From Pseudomonadota bacterium (lineage in GTDB: Bacteria > Pseudomonadota > Alphaproteobacteria > Rhodobacterales > Rhodobacteraceae), in NCBI GenBank assembly GCA_038533575.1, contig JBCAYL010000004.1:124001-188000 (forward strand): a DNA stretch of 64,000 nt. Direction: 5' to 3'. This document shows positions 1-8,652 of the stretch, piece after piece. Made by a program: the position numbers and the translations under genes. The notes beneath the pieces are model-generated. The model did no database searches. It worked only from the letters and a program-made list of their open reading frames with translations, and had not been told where the DNA came from. The stretch's first letter is position 1. The number at the start of each line of letters is the position of its first letter.

Positions 1-1123
1 CCGCGTGGTGCTGCTCCTGGGCGAAGGGTGCCTGCCGCCAGCGGAAATAGCACACGGTCTCCGCGCCGTGGGCAAAGGCCTCCCAGGCCCACAGCCGCAC
101 CATGCCGGGCAGCGGGGCGGGGTTCCACGGCGCCCAGTTCACCGGTCCGGGTTGCTGCTCCATCACCCACCAGCGGCCCTCGCGAGTTGGCGCCTTCTCA
201 CGCACGGCCCCGCAGCTGCGATAGAGATCATGGTGAAAGGCCTGAAAATCCGGATCGCCCTGCCGCGCGAAGCGCGCCTTGAACGCGTCCGGCGCATCGT
301 TGCGGTCCATCAGGAAGCCCAGCGGGTAGCTGTCCCAGCTCGCGATATCGAGATCGGCGGAGACGTCGTAATGGTCGAAGGCCGTGATGCGGCCCATGAA
401 GTTGTGGATGATCGGCGCGGCGGAATGGGCCCTGATCGCCTCGCATTGCACACGGTTGAAACGCGCCACCTGATCCGAGGAGAAACGCCGGAAGGCGAGG
501 ACATGGGCGGGATTGGGCTCGGTGACTGTGAGGTTCGGCAGGCCGATCTCCGAGAAATCACCGTACTCCATCGACCAGAAGACGTTCCCCCAGGCCCGGT
601 TCAAAGCATCGGGTGATTGGTAGCGTTGCGCGCACCAATCCTGGAAGGCGGACTTTGCACTCGGAGAGTAGGAAAGCGCCGTGTCGTGGCAATCGTACTC
701 GTTGTCCGTTTGCCAGGCCTCGACCGTGCTCCCGTATCGCTCGGCAAAGAGCGTTGCGATGCGGCGGGCTTCGTCCCGATAGCCGTCGTGAGAGAAGCAG
801 TAGTGACGGCGGGAGCCAAAGCCCCGTGGCCGCCCCTCTGCGTCGTGGGCGAGCATGTCCGGGTGCTTCTCCAGCATCCAGCGCGGGGGCGTGGCGGTGG
901 GCGTGCCGAGGATCACGCAGAGGCCGGCGTTCTGAAGCACCGCGATCGCGTCGTCGAGCCAATCCCATCGAAAGGTGTTCGGCTCAGGCTCGATGCGCGA
1001 CCATGCGAATTCGCCGATCCGGACCCAGGAGATGCCCGTCTCGATCATTTCGGCGGCATCGCGCTCCCACATGGCGCGCGGCCAGTGCTCCGGGTAGTAG
1101 CACACCCCGATGGATCGTTTCAC
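1..1123 (-). CDS. GH42 beta-galactosidase, C-terminal part outside window
   Basis: Hydrolyses terminal beta-D-galactosides to free galactose. There is no signal peptide, so it probably acts in the cytoplasm on imported sugars. The first 374 codons are visible. The N-terminus has the GH42 opening [10 protein letters not shown]. The acid/base glutamate lies at about residue 142 in DNEYDCHD and the nucleophile glutamate at about residue 322 in [12 protein letters not shown] chose the GTG at 1121-1123 because it shares GTGA with the stop of the upstream lactonase gene and starts directly at the conserved N-terminus. It is the most distal visible gene of the galactoside operon. The trimerisation domains typical of GH42 would lie beyond position 1. 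Confidence 0.9.
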   Translation of the reverse strand, partial: MKRSIGVCYYPEHWPRAMWERDAAEMIETGISWVRIGEFAWSRIEPEPNTFRWDWLDDAIAVLQNAGLCVILGTPTATPPRWMLEKHPDMLAHDAEGRPRGFGSRRHYCFSHDGYRDEARRIATLFAERYGSTVEAWQTDNEYDCHDTALSYSPSAKSAFQDWCAQRYQSPDALNRAWGNVFWSMEYGDFSEIGLPNLTVTEPNPAHVLAFRRFSSDQVARFNRVQCEAIRAHSAAPIIHNFMGRITAFDHYDVSADLDIASWDSYPLGFLMDRNDAPDAFKARFARQGDPDFQAFHHDLYRSCGAVREKAPTREGRWWVMEQQPGPVNWAPWNPAPLPGMVRLWAWEAFAHGAETVCYFRWRQAPFAQEQHHA

Positions 1124-1950
1124 AGGATCACCTGGTATTCAGGCCGCCCAAGACCCGCATTTTCAATCATGTACGTCCTGCCTTCCGCGTCGCCCGTAAG
1201 CCCCTCCGCTGCCGTGGTCACGTAAAGCGTCGAGAGGTCTGGGCCGCCGAATGCAGGGCAGGAGCTTTGTGCCCCGCCCACGGAGACCGCCCGCAGGAAA
1301 CGGCCGTCCGGCGCATAGCAGGCCACGCGCGCGCTGCCCCATTGCGCGTTCCAAATATTGCCGTCGGCATCGGTCACAGCGCCGTCGGGCCGGAAGTCTG
1401 TCCCGCGCAGGTCGATCAGTGTTTCGGCGGTGCCGTCCGGCCAGCCGTCCTCGGCCGAAAGCGGCTGTCGCATGATCCTTTGATCCTCCGTGTCGCACCA
1501 ATACGCGGCGCTGCGGTCTGGGGCGAAACAGATCGCATTGGGCACGGTGATCTCGCCGTGAAGCTTGCGGAGGTGGCCGCGATAGAATCGGTAGATCGCG
1601 CCGGCGCCCGGCTCCAGCTTTACTCCCATCGTGCCGATCCAGAAGCCGCCCCACGGGTCCGCACGCCCGTCATTCGAGCGCGTGACGGGGTTTTCCGCCT
1701 CGAGTGGGACCAGCGGCTCGGATTCGCCACTGGCGATGTCAAAGCGGCTGAGCGCGCTCGCCGAGGCGATGAGGAGGGTATCGGCATCCACCCAGCCTGC
1801 GGCGGACACGTATTCCTCGAAGGGCCAGGTGCGGTCCCGCGTCCGCAGTTTCTTACCGATAATGTCGAACCAGAAGAGCTCTTGGCGTTCGGGATGCCAA
1901 AGGGGCCCCTCGCCGAGCGTGCAAGCGTGAGCATCGTAAATCTCAGCCAT
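1120..1950 (-). CDS. SMP-30/gluconolactonase-family sugar lactonase
   Basis: A 276-residue six-bladed propeller lactonase. In this operon it most likely hydrolyses galactono-lactone to galactonate. Residues matching the SMP-30 metal ligands are visible: Glu14 in LGEGP, Asn138 in VPNAI and Asp189 in RPDGAVTD, with the conserved NDGRADPWG stretch at 93-101. The ATG at 1948-1950 begins just before the family motif. An in-frame upstream extension to 2049 is only antisense-style arginine/alanine-rich sequence inside dgoA, so I rejected it. The gene overlaps the end of dgoA by 8 bp. The exact lactone substrate is inferred from neighbours. Confidence 0.88.
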   Translation of the reverse strand: MAEIYDAHACTLGEGPLWHPERQELFWFDIIGKKLRTRDRTWPFEEYVSAAGWVDADTLLIASASALSRFDIASGESEPLVPLEAENPVTRSNDGRADPWGGFWIGTMGVKLEPGAGAIYRFYRGHLRKLHGEITVPNAICFAPDRSAAYWCDTEDQRIMRQPLSAEDGWPDGTAETLIDLRGTDFRPDGAVTDADGNIWNAQWGSARVACYAPDGRFLRAVSVGGAQSSCPAFGGPDLSTLYVTTAAEGLTGDAEGRTYMIENAGLGRPEYQVIL

Positions 1951-2548
1951 GGGCCGCCTCGAATGCCGACACGATCTCGCGGGCACGGTCGCCGACCTCG
2001 CTCGGAGACATGCCCGGCGTGTAGAGCGCCGAGCCGATGCCAAAGCCATCGGCGCTCGCGGCGAGCCAGTCCGAGAAGTTCTCTGGGCCCGCGCCGCCCA
2101 CGGCGAAGACCTCGGTTCCCTTGGGCAGCACCGCCCGCAGGGCCTTGAGGCCGCCCGGGCCAGCCATATTGCCGGGAAAGAGCTTCAGCCCCGTCGCGCC
2201 TGCCGCGAGTGCAGCGAAGGCTTCGCTCGGCGTGAAAATCCCCGGCCAGGATTGCATGCCCGCGGCGCGGGTGGCTGAGATCACCGCCGGGTTGCAATTG
2301 GGCGCGACGATGAGAGCGCCGCCGGCACTCTTCACGGACGCGACCTCTGCTTCCGAGAGGACAGTCCCTGCGCCGATGAGCGCGTCTGATCCATGGGCTT
2401 CCGCCATGGCCGCGATGGAGGCCAAAGGCTCCGGCGAGTTGAGCGGAACTTCGATCCGGTCGATCCCGGCCTCGATCAGCGCAGCAGTGACAGGGACAGC
2501 CTCGGCTGGGGTGATGCCCCGCAGGATGGCGATGATCGGACGCGACAT
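1943..2548 (-). CDS. dgoA: 2-dehydro-3-deoxy-6-phosphogalactonate aldolase
   Basis: Cleaves 2-keto-3-deoxy-6-phosphogalactonate to pyruvate and glyceraldehyde-3-phosphate, the last step of the De Ley-Doudoroff pathway. The protein is 201 residues, normal for class I KDPG/KDPGal aldolases. The start is typical ([12 protein letters not shown]), Glu33 lies in [11 protein letters not shown], and the Schiff-base lysine is Lys122 in GLKLFPGN. The NSPEP form and the adjacent DgoK favour the galactonate rather than the gluconate enzyme. The ATG at 2546-2548 shares ATGA with the dgoK stop, which supports this start and translational coupling. Confidence 0.93.
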   Translation of the reverse strand: MSRPIIAILRGITPAEAVPVTAALIEAGIDRIEVPLNSPEPLASIAAMAEAHGSDALIGAGTVLSEAEVASVKSAGGALIVAPNCNPAVISATRAAGMQSWPGIFTPSEAFAALAAGATGLKLFPGNMAGPGGLKALRAVLPKGTEVFAVGGAGPENFSDWLAASADGFGIGSALYTPGMSPSEVGDRAREIVSAFEAAHG

Positions 2549-3456
2549 CAGGACCGTAACTCCTTGTAGGCTGCGTTGAGCCCCGCGAGCGTCATGGCCG
2601 GGCCGTCGGCAATGGTCGCTGGAACGGCCTGCGCCGCGAGGGCGTCTCCGTAGATCCGGGCGATGGCCGCCGCGCCGATGACTGCGATGTCGCGGCCCAG
2701 CCAATAGGGACGGGCCGCAGCGAGCTCTGCCCCGATGAGAAACCCGGAAAGGCGTGCGCGCGACGTCGCTCCGCCAAGATCGTGGAGCAAACTCTCGGCG
2801 CGCAGAGAAAAGAGCCGTGCCGCGAGCCGCTCCGGCTTTGAAATCGCGTCATCCACCGCCTCCGAGAATGCGTCCGCGTCCCAGCCCTCCGGCGCAACGG
2901 AATGCCGGAGCACGGAGTGGGTTGAAAGAAGGGCAAACAGCTCCCCGGTCATGGCGGTCTGAAAGCTCACGATTTCGCCGGCGCTCACCTCGACCCATTT
3001 CGTGTGCGTCCCCGGCAGGCACATGACACCATCCCATCCGGGATTGAGCGCAAGAAAGCCCGCGATCTGTGTCTCTTCTCCGCGCATGACGTCAGCGGGG
3101 GTTTCCTGCTTCACGCCCGGGATGATGTGCACGCGGAGCCGCGGATCGTTGGTCTGTGCTCGGGTAAAGCCCGACGGCCGGGCCGGGCAGGGGCATGCTG
3201 TGTACGGGGCTTCCGCCCAGCCCTGACGCGAGCCCACCATGCCGCAGGCGACCACATCGAGCGGCTCGGTGCCGAGCGACGGTGCGACGACCTCGAGCAA
3301 TGCGCCTTCGAAATCGTGGCGCGCGAGGGCGGACATGCCCATGTCCGACCCGCCGGACCAAAGCGCCGTCCCTGACCGGCTCATGGCCCAGGCGCGCAGG
3401 TTGGAGGTGCCCCAGTCCACGGCGATCCAGTCAGCAGTTTGGACGGCGCTGCTCAT
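2548..3456 (-). CDS. dgoK: 2-dehydro-3-deoxygalactonokinase
   Basis: Phosphorylates 2-keto-3-deoxygalactonate with ATP to give the DgoA substrate. The protein is 302 residues. The ATP-grasping phosphate-1 motif [13 protein letters not shown] sits at the N-terminus, and GTHTKWVEV, typical of DgoK, follows in the middle. The family belongs to the ASKHA fold. The ATG at 3454-3456 shares ATGA with the preceding dehydrogenase. An upstream in-frame extension to 3621 overlaps that gene and is not conserved-looking. Together with DgoA this firmly marks the operon as galactonate rather than gluconate catabolism. Confidence 0.93.
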   Translation of the reverse strand: MSSAVQTADWIAVDWGTSNLRAWAMSRSGTALWSGGSDMGMSALARHDFEGALLEVVAPSLGTEPLDVVACGMVGSRQGWAEAPYTACPCPARPSGFTRAQTNDPRLRVHIIPGVKQETPADVMRGEETQIAGFLALNPGWDGVMCLPGTHTKWVEVSAGEIVSFQTAMTGELFALLSTHSVLRHSVAPEGWDADAFSEAVDDAISKPERLAARLFSLRAESLLHDLGGATSRARLSGFLIGAELAAARPYWLGRDIAVIGAAAIARIYGDALAAQAVPATIADGPAMTLAGLNAAYKELRS

Positions 3457-4214
3457 CCGGTGACCACCACCCCGCCATCGATGACGAGCGATTGCCCGGT
3501 CATCATTTTCGCACTGTCGGAGGCAAGGAAGAGGACGCCGCCCGTGATGTCTTCGGGCGCCAGCGTATCCTTCAGGCATTGGCGTTCGAGATGCGCAGCA
3601 AGGCCCTCTTCGGTGACCCACATGTCCTTCTGTTTCTGGGTCAGCACCCAGCCGGGGGCGAGCGCGTTCACACGGATCTTTTCAGGCCCGAATTCGCGCG
3701 CGAGGCTGCGCGTCATGCCGTTGATCGCCGAATTGGCGGCCGTGTAGATCGGGTATCCGGCATTGCCCATCATGTAGCTGATCGAGCTGAAATTGATGAT
3801 CGAGCCGCCGCCCTGCATCATGGCCTGAACGTGTTGGCATGCGAAGAAATATGCCTTGAGATTGATGGCGATCATCCAATCCCAGAAATCCTCGTCGACG
3901 GCAGAGGTCGTGTGGCGCTGATCATTGGCCGCGTTGTTCACGAGCACCTTGATGGGCCCATGCTGTGCCGCCGCGGCGTCCATCGAGGCCCGGAGAGCGG
4001 TAGTGTCGGTGATGTCGCCCTGGATGAAGAGCGGGCGGTTGCCGTGCTTATCCGCCATCTCGTCTACAAAGTCGCTCGCATCCGAGCGGCCGATGAAGGT
4101 CACCTTGGCCCCTTGGGCGAGGAACCCTTCCGTGAGTGCCGCGCCAATGCCTGATCCGCCGCCCGTGATATAGACGGAAGCGCCATCGAGATCGGGATAG
4201 TTCGCTGATGTCAT
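3453..4214 (-). CDS. SDR-family aldose (probably galactose) 1-dehydrogenase, atypical active site
   Basis: A 253-residue short-chain dehydrogenase whose opening (MTSANYPDLDG, then the TGGGSGIG cofactor motif at 17-24) and C-terminus (QCLKDTLAPEDITGG, TGQSLVIDGG) resemble, from memory, Caulobacter D-xylose dehydrogenase XylB. In this operon it would oxidise galactose to galactonolactone. NNAA (93-96), Ser144 and Tyr157 are present, but the residue four after Tyr157, normally the catalytic lysine of YxxxK, is Asn161 (codon AAT). It may therefore have altered chemistry or be relieved by another lysine. The start shares ATGA with the alpha-galactosidase stop. The substrate is inferred from context. 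Confidence 0.85.
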   Translation of the reverse strand: MTSANYPDLDGASVYITGGGSGIGAALTEGFLAQGAKVTFIGRSDASDFVDEMADKHGNRPLFIQGDITDTTALRASMDAAAAQHGPIKVLVNNAANDQRHTTSAVDEDFWDWMIAINLKAYFFACQHVQAMMQGGGSIINFSSISYMMGNAGYPIYTAANSAINGMTRSLAREFGPEKIRVNALAPGWVLTQKQKDMWVTEEGLAAHLERQCLKDTLAPEDITGGVLFLASDSAKMMTGQSLVIDGGVVVTG

Positions 4215-6295
4215 AGGCGTTCTCCTTCCAGGACCCACATCGTGCAGGGATTGACGCAAGGCAGCGTGACCCCGTGACCCATGAGCCAGGCGCCGGATGT
4301 CTCGATGTCATCGTTCTTCAGGGCTGGCATACCACGGGATGGTCCCGGCGCCATATCGCGGCTGACAAGGCGCAGGCGGTAGCGTGCGTCTCGCTCGAGC
4401 TCCGTGAGCCTGAGAGGACGCGGCGCGATCTGGGTGGACGTGTCTTGCGTCCCAGCGAAGACCACGAAGCGTGCGCCATCCTGGGCGAGCTGTTGTTCTG
4501 CCAGAACGGCTGGGTCGGCGCTGTCGAGCCTCAGGATGCGGGCGCGGTGCATCCAGTCCCGATTGGCCTTGTACCACTCCGTGACCCGGCGGAGCACAGC
4601 CTCTTCGCGGGCATCAAGCTCTCGCGGGTCCATCTCGAAGCCCATGTGGCGCTGGGCGGCAACCCACGCGCGGAATGCGATGTCATGGACGCGGCCCGAG
4701 GTGTGGCAGTGCCTCGGGCCCACATGGGAGCCTGTGACGATCGACGGCAGAAAAAGAGCGGCGTCGTGTTGGATGCGCAGACGTTCGAGCGCGTCATTGG
4801 AGTCGCTGAGCCAGACGCGATGCGTGCGGCTCAAGATGCCGACGTCGATACGGCCCCCTCCGGATGCGCAGCTTTCGATTTCGACCGCCGGAAACCTCTG
4901 GCGCAGGTCGTCCAGCAAGGCATAGGTGCCGCGGGTTTGCGCTGCGTCCGGCAGCGGCAGGACGCGATTGTGATCCCATTTCACGTAGTCGATCTCGTGC
5001 GCGTCCAAAATGCCTGAGATTTTCTCGAAGAGGTGGGCGCGCACGTCTGGCCTCGCCATGTCGAGGACCATCTGCCGGCGGCCCAGCGTCTGATCGGCGG
5101 GGCCGAGCACCCAATCAGAGTGGGCGCGATAAAGATCCGAGGTTGGATTGATCATTTCGGGTTCGAACCAAAGGCCGAAATGCATACCCGACGCTCGGAC
5201 ATGGTCGATCAGCGGTGTGAGCCCGTCCGGCCATTTTCGGCGATCAATGTCCCAATCGCCCAGCGACGTGGTGTCGTCATCCCGCCGGCCGAACCAACCG
5301 TCATCGAGCACGAAGCGCTCGGCACCGAGGGCCGCGGCACGCGTCGCGATGTCCTTGAGCGTTGCGAGGTCGTGTTTGAAATACACCGCCTCCCAGCAAT
5401 TGTAATGCACCGGCCGCGGGCGCGCGGGGGCCGGAAGCTCGAGGACGCGATCCCGAAGGTGGCTTTGAAAGGACGTCGCGCAGCCGTTCAGACCGTCTGG
5501 GGAGTAGGTGGCATAGAGGGTCGCGGTGCGAAAGCTCGTGGCCGGCGCGGTCTCCAGTCCGGGTGCGTGCCCAAACTGTATCTGTCGGCGCCCATCCGGC
5601 AGCTCCTCTGCGATCATCCTGTGCCCACCGGACCAGCCGTAGTGAAACGCGTGAGCATCACCACCCGTATTCGTCGCGCCGCGCCCGCGGACAATCAGCC
5701 CCGGGAAGTGCTCGTGCCCGGTGCGCCCGGTCCTGTTCTCTCGCACGCGCTGGCCCGGCGACCATGCTGTCTCGACGGCCTGAAACTCGCGGCACCAACG
5801 CCCTGCGAAATCGGTCATGTGGTCCGAGTGCTGCGATGCGGGGAAGACGGGCGCGGCCAGCCAGTGCAGGCGCATCGGTTCCGTCGCCTCGATCGCGGCC
5901 TCCGCCGTGATCATGTGCGTGGCGGCATCAACGGCGAAGCGCGCCGTATAGGTGAGGCCCAGATTTTCGTCTGAGTAGATGAGGTCGAGAGCATCCGCGG
6001 AGGGTCGGGCCTCTCGCTGGAAGGCAAAACTCGGCAATAACGGAGAGCCGTCGACCCCGTGGGCGATGAGCCCGGGATGACCCGGATAGGTCCGTGACGC
6101 CTCCGGGCAAATCGACAGATCGGGATTGGCATCAAGCATGCCGCCGCTCCGGTCGATGGCATGGGCATCAGCAAGCGCCCCGAGATCCTCGTTCATCGGA
6201 AGCGCATCGGCCCAATAAACGATCTCGGGAAGCCGACCCTCCCGCGCCGCCAGAACGAGGGTCTGTCGGGTCGTGTCTAGTCTCCAGGTCTGCAA
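4211..6295 (-). CDS. GH36 alpha-galactosidase
   Basis: Releases galactose from alpha-galactosides such as melibiose, raffinose or galactosylglycerol. The 694 residues match bacterial GH36 enzymes: an N-terminal beta-supersandwich, a central TIM barrel with LDDGWFGRRDDD, the nucleophile Asp441 in YVKWDHNR and the acid/base Asp498 in WLSDSNDALER, then a small beta-domain. CASGGGRID is the usual substrate-binding segment. There is no secretion signal, so it acts on imported oligosaccharide. The likely start is a TTG at 6293-6295, one base after the permease stop. No closer ATG preserves the conserved N-terminus. The enzyme lies directly after the importer genes. Confidence 0.93.
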   Translation of the reverse strand: MQTWRLDTTRQTLVLAAREGRLPEIVYWADALPMNEDLGALADAHAIDRSGGMLDANPDLSICPEASRTYPGHPGLIAHGVDGSPLLPSFAFQREARPSADALDLIYSDENLGLTYTARFAVDAATHMITAEAAIEATEPMRLHWLAAPVFPASQHSDHMTDFAGRWCREFQAVETAWSPGQRVRENRTGRTGHEHFPGLIVRGRGATNTGGDAHAFHYGWSGGHRMIAEELPDGRRQIQFGHAPGLETAPATSFRTATLYATYSPDGLNGCATSFQSHLRDRVLELPAPARPRPVHYNCWEAVYFKHDLATLKDIATRAAALGAERFVLDDGWFGRRDDDTTSLGDWDIDRRKWPDGLTPLIDHVRASGMHFGLWFEPEMINPTSDLYRAHSDWVLGPADQTLGRRQMVLDMARPDVRAHLFEKISGILDAHEIDYVKWDHNRVLPLPDAAQTRGTYALLDDLRQRFPAVEIESCASGGGRIDVGILSRTHRVWLSDSNDALERLRIQHDAALFLPSIVTGSHVGPRHCHTSGRVHDIAFRAWVAAQRHMGFEMDPRELDAREEAVLRRVTEWYKANRDWMHRARILRLDSADPAVLAEQQLAQDGARFVVFAGTQDTSTQIAPRPLRLTELERDARYRLRLVSRDMAPGPSRGMPALKNDDIETSGAWLMGHGVTLPCVNPCTMWVLEGERL

Positions 6296-6296
6296 G

Positions 6297-7142
6297 TTAC
6301 TTCACGGCCCCGAGGGTGAGCCCTGCAATGAAGTGACGCTGCATAACGAAGAACATGACCACGGGCGGCACGGCGGCCAGAAGCGAGGCGGCGGAGACGA
6401 GATGCCAGTTGTTGACGAATTGGCCGTTCAGTGCCCGGACGCCTGCGGTGATGGGCTTCGCCTGTTCGCCCTGCGTGAGCACGTTTGCCCAGAAGAAATC
6501 GTTCCAGACGAAGGTAAATATGAGCACCGCGAGCGCTGCGATAGCGGGACGCACGAGTGGCAAGACGACAAACCAGAAGATCTGCCATTCCTTCACGCCC
6601 TCGACCCGCGCGGATTCGATGAGATCGAAGGGCAGGGCCTTGATGAAATTGCGCATGAAGAGCGTGCAGAAGCCCGTCTGGAACGCGGCATGGAAGAGGA
6701 ACTGGCCCGCGATCGTGTCATAGAGCCCGGTTTGAACGGACATGTCACGCACCGGCACCATGAGGATCTGGAACGGGATGAAGTTGCCCGCCACGAAAAG
6801 AAAGAAGAGCGGCAGCGCCACGCGGAAGCGATAGATCGCCAGAGCATAGCCCGCGAGACACGCGAGCGTCACCGAAATGAGCACCGTGGGCACGGTGATG
6901 AGGACCGAGTTCAGGAGGTAGAGACCCGCCTGGCTCTGGGTGAAGACGGCGGTGTAGTTCTCGAACAGAACGAATTGCGAGGGCCATCCGAAGACATTGC
7001 CTGAATTGATGTCAGACCCAGGCCGGATCGACGTAAGAAAGATCGCGATGAGCGGGATGAGCCAGATCAGCAACGCCACCGGCAAGAAGGCCTGGTAGCT
7101 GATCCCTTTGGGGGAGGCGGCGGCGATGGGGCGTGGGAACAT
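6297..7142 (-). CDS. Sugar ABC importer permease, MalG type
   Basis: Inner-membrane permease of the CUT1 carbohydrate importer class, 281 residues with about six hydrophobic segments. The EAA-type ATPase-contact loop is visible as ESARVEGVKEWQIF, and the C-terminus ends in the typical GLTLGAVK. It pairs with the MalF-type permease at 7495-8496 and the binding protein at 8653-9876. The ATG shares ATGA with the stop of the small YjbR-family gene. The enzymes that follow suggest an alpha- or beta-galactoside as substrate. Confidence 0.93.
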   Translation of the reverse strand: MFPRPIAAASPKGISYQAFLPVALLIWLIPLIAIFLTSIRPGSDINSGNVFGWPSQFVLFENYTAVFTQSQAGLYLLNSVLITVPTVLISVTLACLAGYALAIYRFRVALPLFFLFVAGNFIPFQILMVPVRDMSVQTGLYDTIAGQFLFHAAFQTGFCTLFMRNFIKALPFDLIESARVEGVKEWQIFWFVVLPLVRPAIAALAVLIFTFVWNDFFWANVLTQGEQAKPITAGVRALNGQFVNNWHLVSAASLLAAVPPVVMFFVMQRHFIAGLTLGAVK

Positions 7143-7498
7143 CAGGCGCTCCTTTCCGGCAATGCGTCGCGGACGGCCTTTTTCAGGCTCTTGCGAATGA
7201 GGTCGTAGGAGACATGGATACGGTGCTCGGCATAGCCACGGTCGGTGGAGCCGAAATCGAGACGGACCCAGCTGCGATGAAAATAGGGAGCCTTGATGGC
7301 CTCGCCGGCATCGATGAGCATTTGCGCGGTCTCGATGTCAGCGGTTTTCACCGACACACCGCCGAATTCCCCCTCGAAGTCACCGAAGCAGGCAAACATC
7401 TTGTCGCCGACCTTCCAGCTCACGAGCTCCGGCGGCTCAGAGTAACGCGCCCCGGGCAAGGCTGCGCACATGGCATCGACATCGGCGCGCGTGATCAT
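7142..7498 (-). CDS. MmcQ/YjbR-family small protein between the two permeases
   Basis: A 118-residue protein resembling the MmcQ/YjbR (DUF419, CyaY-like fold) family: an N-terminal segment with CAALPGARYSEPPELVSWKVGDKMFACF, then a region ending in DLIRKSLKKAVRDALPE. Members are often annotated as DNA-binding but have no firm function. It is fused into the importer operon by ATGA overlaps on both sides, so it must be co-translated with both permeases. That is an odd place for this family. It may be a passenger or have an undefined role in transport or sugar sensing. I cannot say which. Confidence 0.8.
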   Translation of the reverse strand: MITRADVDAMCAALPGARYSEPPELVSWKVGDKMFACFGDFEGEFGGVSVKTADIETAQMLIDAGEAIKAPYFHRSWVRLDFGSTDRGYAEHRIHVSYDLIRKSLKKAVRDALPERSA

Positions 7499-8496
7499 CG
7501 CGTGCCCTTCTCGTCCTGATACATCCGCCACAGGAAGTAGGAGATGTAGATCAGCATGATCGCGAAGAGCACCACGGCCACCGCCGAGCCGTAGCCGTAC
7601 CGCTCCCCGAACTCGGAGATGGCCACCTCGAACATGTAATAGGCCAGCACGTTGGTGGACCCGAAGGGCCCGCCCTGGGTCATGATCGCGATCATGTCGA
7701 AGCTTCGCAGCGCGCCGATGACGGTCACGACGACGGCGATAAACGTGGCAGGACGCAGCTGCGGCAGCACGACGTACCAGAGCATTTTCCAGCCCTTGGC
7801 GCCGTCGAGCCGCGCGGCCTCGATCTGGTCGCTCGCCACGTTGTTGAGCCCGGTAAGGTAGAGGATCATGCAATAGGCGATCTGCGGCCAGAGGCCGGCG
7901 GCGATGATGCCGTAGGTGGCCCATTCCGGCGAGGACAGGATATCGGGCGCGGGCCGCGAGCAGGTGAAGGTCACATTGCCGATGAAGTTCACCGTTTCTT
8001 CGCAAAAGAGCGCCTTCCAGACGGTGCCCACGACGCCGAAATCGGGGTTGTAAAACCATCCGAAGATCAGGCCCACGACGACCTGACTGATGACGAAGGG
8101 AAAGAAGAAAAGCGACTTGTAGAGCCGCATGCCCGGCACATCCTGATTGAGGAAGAGCGCGATCAAAAGACCGACTGGCACGGCCAGCATGTAGAGCACC
8201 AGCCAGGCGACGTTGTTGCGCAGCGAGGTCCAGAAGTTCGGATCGTCCCAAAGCTTCACGTAATTGTCGAAGCCGATATAGACGGCGGTGGAATTGCCCT
8301 GCGCGTCATAGAGCCCGTTCCACTCGAAGAGCGAGAGGTAAAGGCTCTCGAAGATCGGGATGACGACGTAGATCGCGAAGAAGACAAGCGCCGGTGCAAG
8401 AAAGAACCACGGTGCGATGGAGAGTTTGTTGCGCTTGACCCAGCCCGCTCTCGGCGCGGCGTCTACTGTCATCTGTGATGTGTCGGTGACGGCCAT
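7495..8496 (-). CDS. Sugar ABC importer permease, MalF type
   Basis: A 333-residue CUT1 permease with a long cytoplasmic N-terminus, a first membrane segment near residues 25-50, a periplasmic loop rich in polar residues and five further segments. The ATPase-contact loop is around AARLDGAKGWKMLWYVVLP. It is the first permease after the binding-protein gene, separated by 156 bp containing a strong inverted repeat. The stop overlaps the YjbR-family start by 4 bp. The assignment to galactoside uptake comes from the operon. Confidence 0.93.
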   Translation of the reverse strand: MAVTDTSQMTVDAAPRAGWVKRNKLSIAPWFFLAPALVFFAIYVVIPIFESLYLSLFEWNGLYDAQGNSTAVYIGFDNYVKLWDDPNFWTSLRNNVAWLVLYMLAVPVGLLIALFLNQDVPGMRLYKSLFFFPFVISQVVVGLIFGWFYNPDFGVVGTVWKALFCEETVNFIGNVTFTCSRPAPDILSSPEWATYGIIAAGLWPQIAYCMILYLTGLNNVASDQIEAARLDGAKGWKMLWYVVLPQLRPATFIAVVVTVIGALRSFDMIAIMTQGGPFGSTNVLAYYMFEVAISEFGERYGYGSAVAVVLFAIMLIYISYFLWRMYQDEKGTR

Positions 8497-8548
8497 GGCA
8501 GGGTCTCCGTCTTGTTTGAGGGCAGATGAGACTTGGTCGTTGGCGGTT

Positions 8549-8602
8549 GGTGCGCAGTGCGCACCCTACGGAATGAGGCACGTAGGGTGCGCACTGCGCA
8601 CC
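8549..8602. repeat. REP-like perfect inverted repeat between binding-protein and permease genes
   Basis: Two perfect 22-bp arms (8549-8570 and 8581-8602) flank a 10-bp loop. Each arm contains the near-palindromic core GTGCGCAGTGCGCAC plus CCTACG. The element lies 51 bp after the binding-protein stop and about 50 bp before the permease start, and has no T-tract on the transcribed (minus) strand. By analogy with malE-malF REP elements it probably protects the binding-protein transcript. From memory, this GTGCGCA-rich sequence recurs in many Rhodobacteraceae genomes; that needs a genome search. Confidence 0.8.
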
Positions 8603-8652
8603 GCCGAGGGAAAACAGGGCGCGCGTCGCCACGCGCCCTGCCACGTCTGATC

